Shown piece by piece: positions 15,358 to 23,613 of a stretch of 29,952 bases of DNA. The translations under genes and the position numbers were made by a program. Below the pieces are notes generated by a model. It did no database searches. It was given only the letters and a program-made list of their open reading frames with translations, and was not told the DNA's origin. This DNA is from CAZTAR01 sp043813895 (lineage in GTDB: Bacteria > Planctomycetota > Phycisphaerae > UBA1845 > UTPLA1), in the NCBI GenBank assembly GCA_043813895.1, contig JBDRKQ010000205.1, positions 1-29,952 of the forward strand, given 5' to 3'. The number at the start of each line of letters is the position of its first letter. The stretch's first letter is position 1.

Positions 15358-17181
15358 CTACTCTCGTCCGTAGTTGTCGAGCTTCCAACGCCGGCGCGCA
15401 TCCTTGTCACGGAGCTTCTTGCAGACGAGCGTGTCGAATTGAAGCCAGCGGTTGCGCCAGTCGCGCGGCGTTCTGCCTGGGCCGGTGAGATAGCGTTTCA
15501 GGAATCGGAGCCGGTCCGTCCGTGAGCAGGCCGGGCTGCCGAGGAGGCTGGCGCAGAGACGGGCGATCGCACGGCTCCGCTGCTTCTCGGTCGTCTGTCG
15601 GACGTGTTTGATTCCGTCCATGTCGATGAAGGTCAGCGTTGGTTCTCCGTCGAACGGCGGCGGCCAGGATACGAGCAGGTTCGGCGCTTTGAAATCGCGG
15701 TGCGCAAAACCGCGATCGTGAAACCGCTTGATGATCCGAATAAGGCACTCGATCAAGCAGCGTTTGACACGGTGCTGCGTGGTGGGGTCCAGCGCCGCCG
15801 TGTCGCGCGTCAAGAACGTTTCGAGGTCCACGGACGGCGAAACGTAGTCGGTCAGGGAGAGGGAATCGACGCGGATGAGCCCGCCGACGTATCGCTCGAT
15901 CACAGCCAAGGGCTGCGCGACGGGCAGGTTGCGGTTCAGCAGCATGTTGGCCGTTTTCCACGCCCGGAGATTCCGGCTGGGGCCGAAGGCGTGCCCGAGC
16001 CGCTTCCACGGATTCCTCGCCAGCGGCCGCTTGACGATCACCTCCACGGGCTCCGGCCTTGTCGGGAGCAGCGCCCTGCAGACCGTGGCGGTGTGCGAGT
16101 CTTTCATTAGTTCGTGCTTGTCCCGGTCGACCCAAGCCAGCGGTTCGCGAAGCCACTCGTTCCATTGTCGCCGTTCGTAGGACAGCCGCGCCGCCACGGC
16201 GGACCGGCTGGGATGTTTGCTGCGAAGCAGCCCGTGGCCACGCCAACCGGGCGCTGGTCGAAGCCGCGCGAAGTAGCGGCCCGTGCGTTGCGTCCGGCGA
16301 TCCCGCTTCGCCCAGAGGCGGTTCGCATGACGATCCGCCCCGAGGGCAAGGTCCGCCACCAGCTTTGCGGTTTCAATGTGCAAGTTGCGGGCGAAGGCGC
16401 CGGCCTGCGCGAAGCGGTCACGGTAGGTGATGTAATAGCGAAGAAAGCGCCGGCGCTGCGATCGTGTCGCGTACCGCCGGAACCACTGATTGAGCTGGGC
16501 GATATTCGCGACGACATCCCGCAAGGACACCGCGCGGCCGATCCGAACGGCGTGGAGGTCTACAAAGAAGACTTCGCAGCGCGGCCCGGCGGCGCGGACG
16601 AGGATGTTGCCCGGATGCATGTCGCGATGCTGGAAACCGCACTGATGCGCTCTGGCAACCAGCCGTGCCAGGGCTTCGATCAAGGCGTTGGCCCGCTCGT
16701 AGTCGCCCCGCGCGGATAACCAGTATTCGTCCAAAGGCATGCCACCGGAGATCGCCTCGGTAATCAGCAACGAGGATCCGCCCGCCAATCGCGACCCCTT
16801 CTGGACCGTGGCAACCGGGATCACCGTTCCGATGGAATGGTCGGCCGCATACATGCCGACGTTCCATTCCCGCGAGGCCGTCGATCTGCGGAACAGCAGC
16901 TTCACCCGAGCCGCCGGGCCGTTCGGATGGTAGAGCTTTGCGAAGTACTCGCGCCCGTTGCAGGTCACCCGCCAGACGTCCCGCTGGCTGTTGTGCTTGA
17001 CGCGGGTGCAGGTCGGGCCCTCTTCGAGATGAAACCAGTCAACCTCGTGTGATTCGAGGATCGCCTCGTGGGGAAGCGAAAGGCGCCAGCGGCAATCGCC
17101 ATGGTCGGATTCAACCACGGCGGCTGAGGCCATTCCCACCGATTCCGGGCGCGTGGACACGCTTTGAGTCATGTTCGTCAT
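15358..17181 (-). CDS. Tandem lipopolysaccharide-kinase-like (WaaP/Kdo kinase type) protein
   Basis: The 607-residue protein holds two complete kinase-like modules of the WaaP/KdkA type, which phosphorylate sugars of the lipopolysaccharide core. The first (~60-230) has YFAKLYHP (K82), a catalytic loop HQCGFQHRDMHPGNILV (H185, D187, N192) and FFVDLHAVRI (D208). The second (~375-530) has EVIVKRPL (K384), HDRGFAHRDFKAPNLLV (D496, N501) and LTFIDMDGIKH (D520). Both keep the invariant Lys, HRD Asp, Asn and metal-binding Asp, so both may be active. No signal peptide or membrane segment is seen. The substrate is unproven. ATG 17181 is used; an in-frame ATG at 17172 is the alternative. It lies downstream of prfB on the same strand after a 351-base gap. 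Confidence 0.85.
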   Translation of the reverse strand: MTNMTQSVSTRPESVGMASAAVVESDHGDCRWRLSLPHEAILESHEVDWFHLEEGPTCTRVKHNSQRDVWRVTCNGREYFAKLYHPNGPAARVKLLFRRSTASREWNVGMYAADHSIGTVIPVATVQKGSRLAGGSSLLITEAISGGMPLDEYWLSARGDYERANALIEALARLVARAHQCGFQHRDMHPGNILVRAAGPRCEVFFVDLHAVRIGRAVSLRDVVANIAQLNQWFRRYATRSQRRRFLRYYITYRDRFAQAGAFARNLHIETAKLVADLALGADRHANRLWAKRDRRTQRTGRYFARLRPAPGWRGHGLLRSKHPSRSAVAARLSYERRQWNEWLREPLAWVDRDKHELMKDSHTATVCRALLPTRPEPVEVIVKRPLARNPWKRLGHAFGPSRNLRAWKTANMLLNRNLPVAQPLAVIERYVGGLIRVDSLSLTDYVSPSVDLETFLTRDTAALDPTTQHRVKRCLIECLIRIIKRFHDRGFAHRDFKAPNLLVSWPPPFDGEPTLTFIDMDGIKHVRQTTEKQRSRAIARLCASLLGSPACSRTDRLRFLKRYLTGPGRTPRDWRNRWLQFDTLVCKKLRDKDARRRWKLDNYGRE

Positions 17182-17532
17182 TCCGCTCTCGAGCCCGTCA
17201 TGTGGTGCTGAATCCCTCGACTCCGACGATGTGGAGGCGCCGCCCGATGAGGAGTCGGCATCGCTGCTCTGTTGACGAGGTGCCGTAAGGATACTTTGCC
17301 CGCCTCAATCGTGTATTCAACCTCGGACCTTGTCGCAACGACGACGACGCGGCAGTGTGGCCCATGTCCTCTGGACATGGGGAAGCCGATGATCAAGACT
17401 GCGAGAAGATTCGTCTGCGATCATCGCGTCCACCACCTCCCGGCGCGGTAGGCCACTTGCTCATCCATAATCGTCGATCGTCAATCTCCAATCGCCAATT
17501 GCTGGAGCTGCAACCCGCCATCCTTCAACGTG
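17182..17532. other. Intergenic region between prfB and the tandem kinase gene
   Basis: No gene is evident over 351 bases. It holds a perfect nine-base-pair hairpin, CCCATGTCC-TCT-GGACATGGG, at 17361-17381. Near 17468-17502 there is a degenerate short-period repeat of the type AATCGTCGATCGTCAATC, then CCAATCGCCAATT. Both look like repeat remnants. Confidence 0.5.
17361..17381. repeat. Perfect 9-bp hairpin
   Basis: CCCATGTCC and GGACATGGG flank a TCT loop. It lies downstream of prfB and could act in transcript termination or stability, but no T-tract follows on either strand. Confidence 0.5.
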
Positions 17533-18667
17533 TTATGAAGCAGGTGTCTTGGCTTTCGACGCTTTGGCCTGCTTCTCCGCCCGCCGACGCAACGCCGCCT
17601 GGATAAACGCGTCAATGTCCCCAGCGAGCACTCTTTGCGGGTTGCCAGTCTCCAATCCGGTCCGCAGATCCTTGACCCGTGGGTCGTCCAGCACGTAGTT
17701 GCGAATCTGGCTGCCCCAGGCGATTTCGCCCTTCTCGCTGTAGAGCTTGGCCATCTCGGTGTCGCGCTTGGCCTGCTCCAACCGTTCGAGCTTCGAGCGG
17801 AGGATGCCGAGCGCCTGCCGCTTATTCTGGCCCTGGCTGCGCTCGTTGACGCACTCGACGACGAGGTTCGTCGGGATGTGCTTGATGCGGACGGCCGTGG
17901 CAACCTTGTTGACGTTTTGCCCGCCCGCGCCACTGCTCCGACAAAAGGCGGTGATCTGCAGGTCCTTCTCGGGCAGCTCGACCTTGCTCTCCGGTACAAC
18001 GGGCATGACATCCACCGCGGCGAAGCTCGTTTGCCGTTTGCCCTGTGCGTTGAACGGGCTGATGCGGACGAGACGATGCACGCCTATCTCCGTGCTGAGG
18101 TAGCCGTAGGCGTACGGTCCCTTGACAAGCAGGTCGATCGACTGGATGCCGGCTTCTTCGCCGTTCTTGCGGGTGAGCACTTCCGCTTTGTACTTGTTTC
18201 GCTCAAAGTAGTGGAGATACATCCGCAAGAGCATGTTGGCCCAATCGCACGCCTCCGTCCCGCCGGCGCCGGCCTGAATGCTGAAGTAGCAGTCGCGACC
18301 GTCGTCGGGACCGGACAGAAGTGCCATCAGTGAGACCCGTTCGACCTCGTCGATCAATGCCAGGCGTTCGCGGTCGGCATCCTGCTGAGTCGAATCGTCG
18401 TCCTCTTCCTCGGCGAGCTGCTGGAGGACGACCGCGTCGTCGGCGCGCCGGGATACGGCCTCGACCGGATCAACGATCGCCTTGAGGGACTTGAGCTCCG
18501 CGACGACGGTCTGCGCGTCTCCCGACTCCCAGAAGCCGGGTCTTGCCATCATCGCCTCTTTTTCTCTGAGTTGTTCTATCTTGTTCGGGATGTCAAAGAG
18601 AGTCCCGAATCGAGTTGATCCGTTCGGCCAGCTCTTCGATGCTCGGCGTATCGTCCGGCAATGGCAT
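17533..18667 (-). CDS. prfB: Peptide chain release factor 2, expressed through a programmed +1 frameshift
   Basis: Release factor 2 recognises UAA and UGA stop codons and triggers peptidyl-tRNA hydrolysis on the ribosome. The product of about 377 residues carries the GGQ motif in CRSSGAGGQNVNKVAT and the stop-recognition tripeptide SPF in LVRISPFNAQGKRQTSF. The start is ATG 18667, with AAGGGAG eight bases upstream. The first 24 codons, in frame 0, end at CTT TGA (18598-18593). Reading continues in the +1 frame at GAC (18594) as DIPNKIEQLREKEAMMARPGFW and runs to 17533. Annotating only the longer frame would give a wrong N-terminus, because that frame extends to 19404 with no family similarity. 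It is divergent from the phosphatase gene at 18778. Confidence 0.93.
18592..18607 (-). promoter_or_regulatory. RF2 programmed frameshift site (CTT TGA C)
   Basis: The minus strand reads CGGGAC-TCT-CTT-TGA-C. The slippery CTT codon, the in-frame TGA and the following C match the classical prfB autoregulatory site (AGGGGG-TAT-CTT-TGA-C in Escherichia coli). The internal Shine-Dalgarno position holds the weaker CGGGAC. Low RF2 levels are expected to favour the shift, giving feedback control. Confidence 0.88.
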
Positions 18668-18777
18668 GACTGGTTCTCCCTTTCGTTCCAACCTACTATA
18701 CTCCCCCGTCTGTGCATCGGCAATGACCCGTGTCCTGCCGGTCTCCGACGTTTCCTGAAATGCAACCGAGGAGTGGC

Positions 18778-20025
18778 ATGACGACCGCGAATACGGATAC
18801 CCCCGGCCGACCTGCGAGACGGAAGCCGGTCTTCCTCATCACCGTGACGGTTCTGGCTCTCGCCGCGGTCGGCACTTCGGCTATCAGCAAAAGGGCCCGG
18901 CCAACACTGATAGCGGGGCCGATGGTCCAGATCCCGGCACCCGACACGCTGACGATTGTCTGGGACGTCGAAGCGCTCTTCGCCACGGGCAAGGTGTGTC
19001 TGACCGGTCCGGACGGGATGGAGCTTGTCAAGACGGCCACGGCGCAGGGTACGCGCTGTGAAGTTTCCTTCGACGGCCTGAAGCCGGGCGGCGAATACAC
19101 CTACACCGTCAGCCATTCGGGCTTCCTGTGGCGCGACGTCCAACTCGCCGGCCCACACGAGACCGCCGCGCCGCCGCCGCGCGGCACGCCGTTTCGCTTC
19201 ATCGCGTTCGGTGATTCCGGGGTCGGTGGCAATGCCCAGGCGGCCCTGGGGGAGCTGGTCGTCGAGCACAACCCGGACCTGTTTATTCATCTCGGCGACC
19301 TGGATCAGTCTACCGGCCTCGCCAAGAACTACCTTCCCTATTTCTTCGAGCCGTACGCGGTCTTGCTCCGGTCCGTTCCTTTCCTGAGCGTCTTGGGCAA
19401 TCACGACTCCGCGACCGACGCAGGCAAGGCACTTCTGGATATCTTCGTCTTACCGAGAAACGGGCCGGAGGGAATCGAGCCCGAACGCAATTTTTACTTC
19501 GATTTCGGCGATGCCAGGTTCGTGGGTCTGGACACGAATCGGGTCGCCGGAAAGCAGAGCGGTATCCTCACGCCGGAGCAAATGAAGAACGTCGTCGCGC
19601 CGTGGCTGCGTCAGATTCTGACGGACTGCGACGCGCGATGGAAGTTCGTTTACTTCCATCATCCGTTCTATACCGGCAGCAACCACCCTCCCGAGGGCGC
19701 CGCCTACGTCAAGGAGGCATACGTCAGCGTGTTTGAGGACTGCGGCGTGGACATGGTCTTCTGCGGGCACAACCACCTGTACGAACGCAGCGCCCCGATC
19801 CTCCGAGACAAGATCGTCGAAGACGGTAGAGGGGTCGTGTACATCACGAGCGGCACGGGCGGCGCGAGGCGCTACGCGATGAACCTGCCGCCACCGCCGT
19901 ACAACCGAGTCTACAACGACAAGCTGCTCGGCTTCGTTCAAGTCGATCTGACAACCGACAAGCTCGTGCTGAAACAGATCAACGAACGCGGCGATGTCTT
20001 CGACGAGTACGTTATCGAGAAGTGA
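18778..20025 (+). CDS. Membrane-anchored purple-acid-phosphatase-like metallophosphoesterase
   Basis: The 415-residue protein starts at ATG 18778, with CGAGGAG four bases upstream. A basic N-terminus (RPARRKP) and a hydrophobic stretch at ~18-36 form a signal anchor, so the enzyme should sit outside the cytoplasmic membrane. Residues ~45-125 resemble the FN3-like N-terminal domain of purple acid phosphatases (TLTIVWDVEA ... LKPGGEYTYTV). The catalytic domain shows FGDSG (D146), LGDLD (D174), LGNHD (N208-D210), YFHHPFY (H294-H295) and CGHNHLYER (H331, H333). These are the usual two-metal ligands. The family hydrolyses phosphate esters; the substrate is not known. The gene is divergent from prfB across 110 bases. 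Confidence 0.88.
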   Translation: MTTANTDTPGRPARRKPVFLITVTVLALAAVGTSAISKRARPTLIAGPMVQIPAPDTLTIVWDVEALFATGKVCLTGPDGMELVKTATAQGTRCEVSFDGLKPGGEYTYTVSHSGFLWRDVQLAGPHETAAPPPRGTPFRFIAFGDSGVGGNAQAALGELVVEHNPDLFIHLGDLDQSTGLAKNYLPYFFEPYAVLLRSVPFLSVLGNHDSATDAGKALLDIFVLPRNGPEGIEPERNFYFDFGDARFVGLDTNRVAGKQSGILTPEQMKNVVAPWLRQILTDCDARWKFVYFHHPFYTGSNHPPEGAAYVKEAYVSVFEDCGVDMVFCGHNHLYERSAPILRDKIVEDGRGVVYITSGTGGARRYAMNLPPPPYNRVYNDKLLGFVQVDLTTDKLVLKQINERGDVFDEYVIEK

Positions 20026-20143
20026 CGCGCACCAATGGTGAATGAGTGATCTTTCAGCGGGCCTGTGAAAAGGCGGCGGTTCGTGTTGCTACCGACAGTA
20101 CGACAAGGGCTTGCCGCCGTGGCCTGATCCGCGCACGGTCGCG

Positions 20144-20172
20144 TTGACGCGATCACCCAGGCCGCTTACGAT
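20144..20172 (+). promoter_or_regulatory. Candidate promoter of the RdgC-like gene
   Basis: TTGACG at 20144-20149 and TACGAT at 20167-20172 are 17 bases apart, about 73 bases before the ATG at 20245. The prediction rests on hexamer match and spacing only. Confidence 0.4.
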
Positions 20173-20244
20173 TCCTCCGATTCGGTTGCTGCTGTCTCGC
20201 CGCAGAATCAACCTACGACACAACGAACACAAGCGAGGCTTCCG

Positions 20245-21417
20245 ATGTCATTCCTCTCGGGCACGGTCAGTTTTTCTCGATTCCACGTCCTCGGCAGTTC
20301 GCCCAAACGCCTGGACGAGAACCTGCTCGAGAAGTTTCGCGCCAGCGCCATCGGCAAACAGCGCATCATGACCGCAGACAACGAGGAGGTGGGTTGGCTA
20401 GGCGGGCGGCACCTGCTCGATCTCGAGTTCGACATCGAAAAGAACATCATTCTCGATAGCCTTCACTTCGGAATGAGGATCGACGCAAGCCGGATTCCGC
20501 CCGACCTGATGCGGGCCTACGTCGAGATGGAGATCGATGCGTTGCGCGACAACAACGGCAACAGCCGCTTGCACCCGCGTATGCGCCGCCAGGCGACAAC
20601 CGCCGCGCGCCGCCGTGCGGAGCGCGAGATCAAGGACGGCAAGTACCGCCGGCTTCGCCAGTTTCCGATGCTCTGGGACACGCGCGACGACGTGCTCTAC
20701 GTCGCCGCGACCCAGCCGGCAGTGCTCGAACGTCTGCACCCGCTCTTCAAGGCGACGTTCAATAAGCGGCTGGAGCAGATGACGGCGGGCTATCTGAGTT
20801 ACCTGTCGGCGGAGGAGAAAGGCACGACTCGCAAGATCGAGGACCTCCGCCCTTCACGGTTTGTCGACATGCCCGATGGCCCGCAACAGGCTGAAGTCTA
20901 CTGGACAAGCCATGACGCCGGCTCGCGCGACTACCTCGGTAACGAGTTTCTCTTATGGCTCTGGCACACGCTGAACACGGAGTCGGACACGATCTCGTTG
21001 TCCGACGGAACCGAGGTCGCGGTCCTGATTGTCAAGCAGCTTGTCCTGGAATGTCCGCTTGCGGAGACCGGCAAAGAGGTCATCACGTGCGACGGTCCCA
21101 CCCAGTTGCCGGAGAGCCGCCGCGCGATTCAGACAGGCAAGCTGCCGCGCAAAGCGGGACTTTTGCTTTCGCGCCAAGGCTCCCAGTATGAATTCACCCT
21201 CCAAGCCGAGACGTTCAACATCAGCACAGCCACGCTGCCGAAGATCGAAACGAACGGCAACGGCAACGGCCGCGCGCGTGTGGAAGAACGCGTCGAGCAG
21301 ATCCGTCATTTATCAGAGACCCTCGATCTGCTGTTCGAGACGTTTCTCGCCCACAGACTGTCGGCAGAGTGGCAGAAGACTCACCGCCAAATGACGGCCT
21401 GGCTCAAGAGTGTGTAG
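20245..21417 (+). CDS. RdgC-like protein (recombination-associated), tentative
   Basis: The product has 390 residues, and GAGG lies about seven bases before the ATG at 20245. No classical catalytic motif is visible. The overall layout resembles the RdgC family, which are DNA-binding ring-forming proteins that modulate RecA. The N-terminal strand region (SGTVSFSRFHVLG) is followed by the GWLGGRHLLDLEFDIEKN segment, a central helical basic region (RRQATTAARRRAEREIKDGKYRRL), the mid-protein YLGNEFLLWLWHTL (RdgC proteins have a (D)FLTWLW segment) and a beta-rich C-terminal part. A glycine/asparagine linker near residue 333 precedes a C-terminal helical region. The gene is certain and the family assignment is moderate. 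The alternative is a lineage-restricted protein of unknown role. Confidence 0.6.
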   Translation: MSFLSGTVSFSRFHVLGSSPKRLDENLLEKFRASAIGKQRIMTADNEEVGWLGGRHLLDLEFDIEKNIILDSLHFGMRIDASRIPPDLMRAYVEMEIDALRDNNGNSRLHPRMRRQATTAARRRAEREIKDGKYRRLRQFPMLWDTRDDVLYVAATQPAVLERLHPLFKATFNKRLEQMTAGYLSYLSAEEKGTTRKIEDLRPSRFVDMPDGPQQAEVYWTSHDAGSRDYLGNEFLLWLWHTLNTESDTISLSDGTEVAVLIVKQLVLECPLAETGKEVITCDGPTQLPESRRAIQTGKLPRKAGLLLSRQGSQYEFTLQAETFNISTATLPKIETNGNGNGRARVEERVEQIRHLSETLDLLFETFLAHRLSAEWQKTHRQMTAWLKSV

Positions 21418-21510
21418 CGCGTAGCATGCGACGGCCTTCGACGCGCCTACCCATATGTCGCCGCGAGCGAACATGCGGATCGTGGTCGGCGAACGCGGCG
21501 TCGGCCTGTA

Positions 21511-21534
21511 CCAACCCGAAACGCAAGCGAGGGC
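21511..21534 (+). repeat. Interspersed short repeat (NPKRKRG type)
   Basis: The core CCAACCCGAAACGCAAGCGA, followed by GGGC, belongs to a repeat I associate with planctomycete genomes, from memory of frequent NPKRKRG/TRNASEG translations. It occurs once in this window, so its repeated nature cannot be shown here. Confidence 0.45.
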
Positions 21535-21604
21535 ATAATCTTGGCTGGGCCGAGAGTCCTTGCTCGGCCCTCAGGCCGGTTACGCGGCATCACAGGGGAA
21601 CTCG

Positions 21605-21633
21605 GCACCGGCGGACAAGCCGCCAGTGGCACC
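21605..21633. repeat. Family B element, right half only
   Basis: GGCGG-ACAAG-CCGCC followed by AGTGGCACC matches the second hairpin and right terminus of the copy at 15144-15204. The left hairpin is missing, and another hairpin stands upstream instead. Confidence 0.65.
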
Positions 21634-21666
21634 AAGCTCGCGGATGCGGCCAAGGGCGATCAGGCG

Positions 21667-21672
21667 TATAAT
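21667..21672 (+). promoter_or_regulatory. Candidate -10 element of the psd-pssA operon
   Basis: A perfect TATAAT lies about 109 bases before the psd start. No good -35 hexamer is found 16-18 bases upstream, so support is partial. Confidence 0.3.
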
Positions 21673-21780
21673 CAGAAATTGAAGCTCGATCATTGCGTAC
21701 ACGACGTCCGGTCATTGCGTTGATCCTTTGGGCGGCCGAAACGGACCGGCCGCCATCGAGCGTTCGAGGTGAAACCGACC

Positions 21781-22548
21781 ATGACGCTAACGCGAGACGG
21801 CCTGCGTGAGATCCTGATCGCAACGCTCGTCCTGGGCGGCGGCGGTGCTGTCGCGGCGTGGGTCGCAATCGCAGTCTCGCCGTGGCTATGGGCCGTTGCA
21901 GCGCCGCTGTTGGTACTGTGGCTGTTCGTTCTGGCGTTCTTCCGCGATCCGGCTCGGATCACGCCGCGCGAGCCGGGCCTGTTGGTCGCTCCGGCAGACG
22001 GAAAGGTCTCGGACGTCACGCCGCTGGCAGGCTGCGAGGGAATAGACGGGCCCGCCCTGCGGATCGGCATTTTCCTTTCGGTGTTCGACGTACACATCAA
22101 TCGGGCGCCTTGTGACGGGCGCGTGATCAAGACGGATTACAGCCAGGGTCGTTTTCTGGACGCGCGGCACCTGGACGCGGGCGCGCAGAACGAAGCGAAC
22201 ACCATCTTCATCGAACCCGAGTCCGGCATGAGCGGACCGATCATCGTTCGACAAATAGCCGGCCTGATCGCCAGGCGAATCGTGTGCCATGTCGGCGACG
22301 GCACGGTGGTGCGGCGCGGCCGGAAGATCGGCATGATCAAGTTCGGTTCCCGCACCGAGTTGATCGTGCCGGCGGATAGCGGATTCGTGCCAGCGGTCCA
22401 GGTGGGCCGACACGTGAGCGCAGGTAGCACAATCCTCATGCGGTTCTGCGAAACGTCCGAAAGCCCAAGCAGGACGGATCGTGAGCGGGCCGTGGAGGGT
22501 CAGGTGTCACCCGATGCGCCTTTGTGCGATACGCCGATTGCGACTTGA
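21781..22548 (+). CDS. psd: Phosphatidylserine decarboxylase, short (proenzyme) form
   Basis: This 255-residue membrane-associated enzyme converts phosphatidylserine to phosphatidylethanolamine. Hydrophobic segments at ~10-32 and ~35-53 anchor the N-terminus. The family motifs follow: FFRDPARITP, LLVAPADGKV, IGIFLSVFDVHINRAPCDG and, near the C-terminus, MIKFGSRTELIVP. Here G189-S190 marks the self-cleavage site that creates the pyruvoyl group on the alpha chain. The size fits the compact PSD-A class. ATG 21781 is preferred to GTG 21769 because AGGTGA lies eight bases upstream of it. The last ~30 residues are a polar extension. The next gene starts 14 bases after the stop. Confidence 0.92.
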   Translation: MTLTRDGLREILIATLVLGGGGAVAAWVAIAVSPWLWAVAAPLLVLWLFVLAFFRDPARITPREPGLLVAPADGKVSDVTPLAGCEGIDGPALRIGIFLSVFDVHINRAPCDGRVIKTDYSQGRFLDARHLDAGAQNEANTIFIEPESGMSGPIIVRQIAGLIARRIVCHVGDGTVVRRGRKIGMIKFGSRTELIVPADSGFVPAVQVGRHVSAGSTILMRFCETSESPSRTDRERAVEGQVSPDAPLCDTPIAT

Positions 22549-22561
22549 GGAGGTTCCTGTT

Positions 22562-23593
22562 TTGAAGATTGCCCGAGAACCCGGCTCTCCGAATAGTCGC
22601 GTCCGCCGGCGCGAGCGTGTGCTGAAAACGGTTGCCGTTCTGCCGTCATTGGCGACTCTTGGCAACCTCGTCTGCGGACTGGGGGCAATCTATGTTTGCC
22701 TGCTCAGTATTCAGGCCGCCGGGGCGGACCTAGGCACGCTCATGACGAGCAACGCCCGGATGAACAGCTTCTTCCCGACCTACCTGGCAATCGCCGCTTA
22801 CCTGCTGGTCGTCGCGATGTTCTTCGACGGGCTTGACGGCCGGCTGGCCCGGTTCACGCGAAAGACGAGCGAGTTCGGCGGGCAGTTGGATTCGCTTGCG
22901 GACATCGTGAGTTTTGGCGTGGCCCCGGCCGTGCTCGTGCTCTGTATCACTTATCCGGGCAGCGTCAAGGATCTCGGCGCGCTGGAGCGGGTTTACTGGC
23001 GAGCGGAGTGGGTGATGGCGGCATCGTACGTGTGCTGCGCGGCCCTCCGCCTCGCACGGTTCAACGTCGAGAACGTGGAGGACGAATCGGCGCATCTAGG
23101 CTTCCGGGGATTGCCGACGCCTGGTGCGGCGTGTGCGTTGATCGGCCTCATCATCTTTCATCAGGACCTCCTGCCCGACATCGCCCACGAGCAGGCATCG
23201 GGGATCGTGGCGTTTCTGCTGCCGCCGTTTGCGATGATCCTCGGTTTACTCATGGTCAGTCGGTTCCGCTACGCCCACCTGGTTAACACGCTCTTGCGGG
23301 GCAGGCGTTCGTTCAGGCAGGTCGTGGCAATTGTCATCCTGTTTCTCGTAGCCCTCGTGATCCAGTTCCAGATGACGATTGCCCTTGCCGCGGCGGCATA
23401 CGCCCTGAGCGGGCCGGTCCTCGGCGTGATCAAAAAGATCCACCCCGGCGCTGCGTCTCTCACGCCGTCGGGTGAAGTTCCGGTCCCAGGCAGCGAACTC
23501 GACGAAGCGGACACGTTCGAGGATGTAGACGAAGAGGACGAGGATTCGCGGCAAGAGGACGGAGGCGACACCTCCTCTCGGTCGGCGCTTTGA
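22562..23593 (+). CDS. pssA: CDP-diacylglycerol-serine O-phosphatidyltransferase
   Basis: The enzyme makes phosphatidylserine from CDP-diacylglycerol and serine, supplying the substrate of Psd. The CDP-alcohol phosphatidyltransferase signature DGxxAR-x8-GxxxDxxxD is complete: D92-G93, A96-R97, G106, D110 and D114. Several hydrophobic segments span ~24-50, 72-88, 113-129, and four or five more up to ~300. The start is judged to be TTG 22562, with GAGGAGG at 22547-22553 overlapping the psd stop, which suggests translational coupling. No ATG is available before residue ~61. Product length is 343 residues. The last ~45 residues form a strongly acidic tail (Asp/Glu-rich, ~310-335) that is unusual for the family. 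Confidence 0.9.
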   Translation: MKIAREPGSPNSRVRRRERVLKTVAVLPSLATLGNLVCGLGAIYVCLLSIQAAGADLGTLMTSNARMNSFFPTYLAIAAYLLVVAMFFDGLDGRLARFTRKTSEFGGQLDSLADIVSFGVAPAVLVLCITYPGSVKDLGALERVYWRAEWVMAASYVCCAALRLARFNVENVEDESAHLGFRGLPTPGAACALIGLIIFHQDLLPDIAHEQASGIVAFLLPPFAMILGLLMVSRFRYAHLVNTLLRGRRSFRQVVAIVILFLVALVIQFQMTIALAAAAYALSGPVLGVIKKIHPGAASLTPSGEVPVPGSELDEADTFEDVDEEDEDSRQEDGGDTSSRSAL

Positions 23594-23613
23594 CGAGAAG
23601 CTCGGCCCCGCCG

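Larger units (their letters stand above)
21418..21780. other. Composite repeat region upstream of psd
   Basis: This stretch of about 360 bases holds no convincing gene. In order it contains CCAACCCGAAACGCAAGCGA (21511-21530, the repeat that translates as NPKRKRG or TRNASEG), a hairpin GGGCCGAG ... CTCGGCCC just downstream, the right half of a family B element (21605-21633) and a promoter-like TATAAT (21667-21672). Confidence 0.6.

Noticed and set aside
18668..19404. N-terminal extension of RF2 in the +1 frame
   Set aside because: It overlaps the divergent phosphatase gene; the true N-terminus is supplied by the short frame 18667-18596 and the frameshift.
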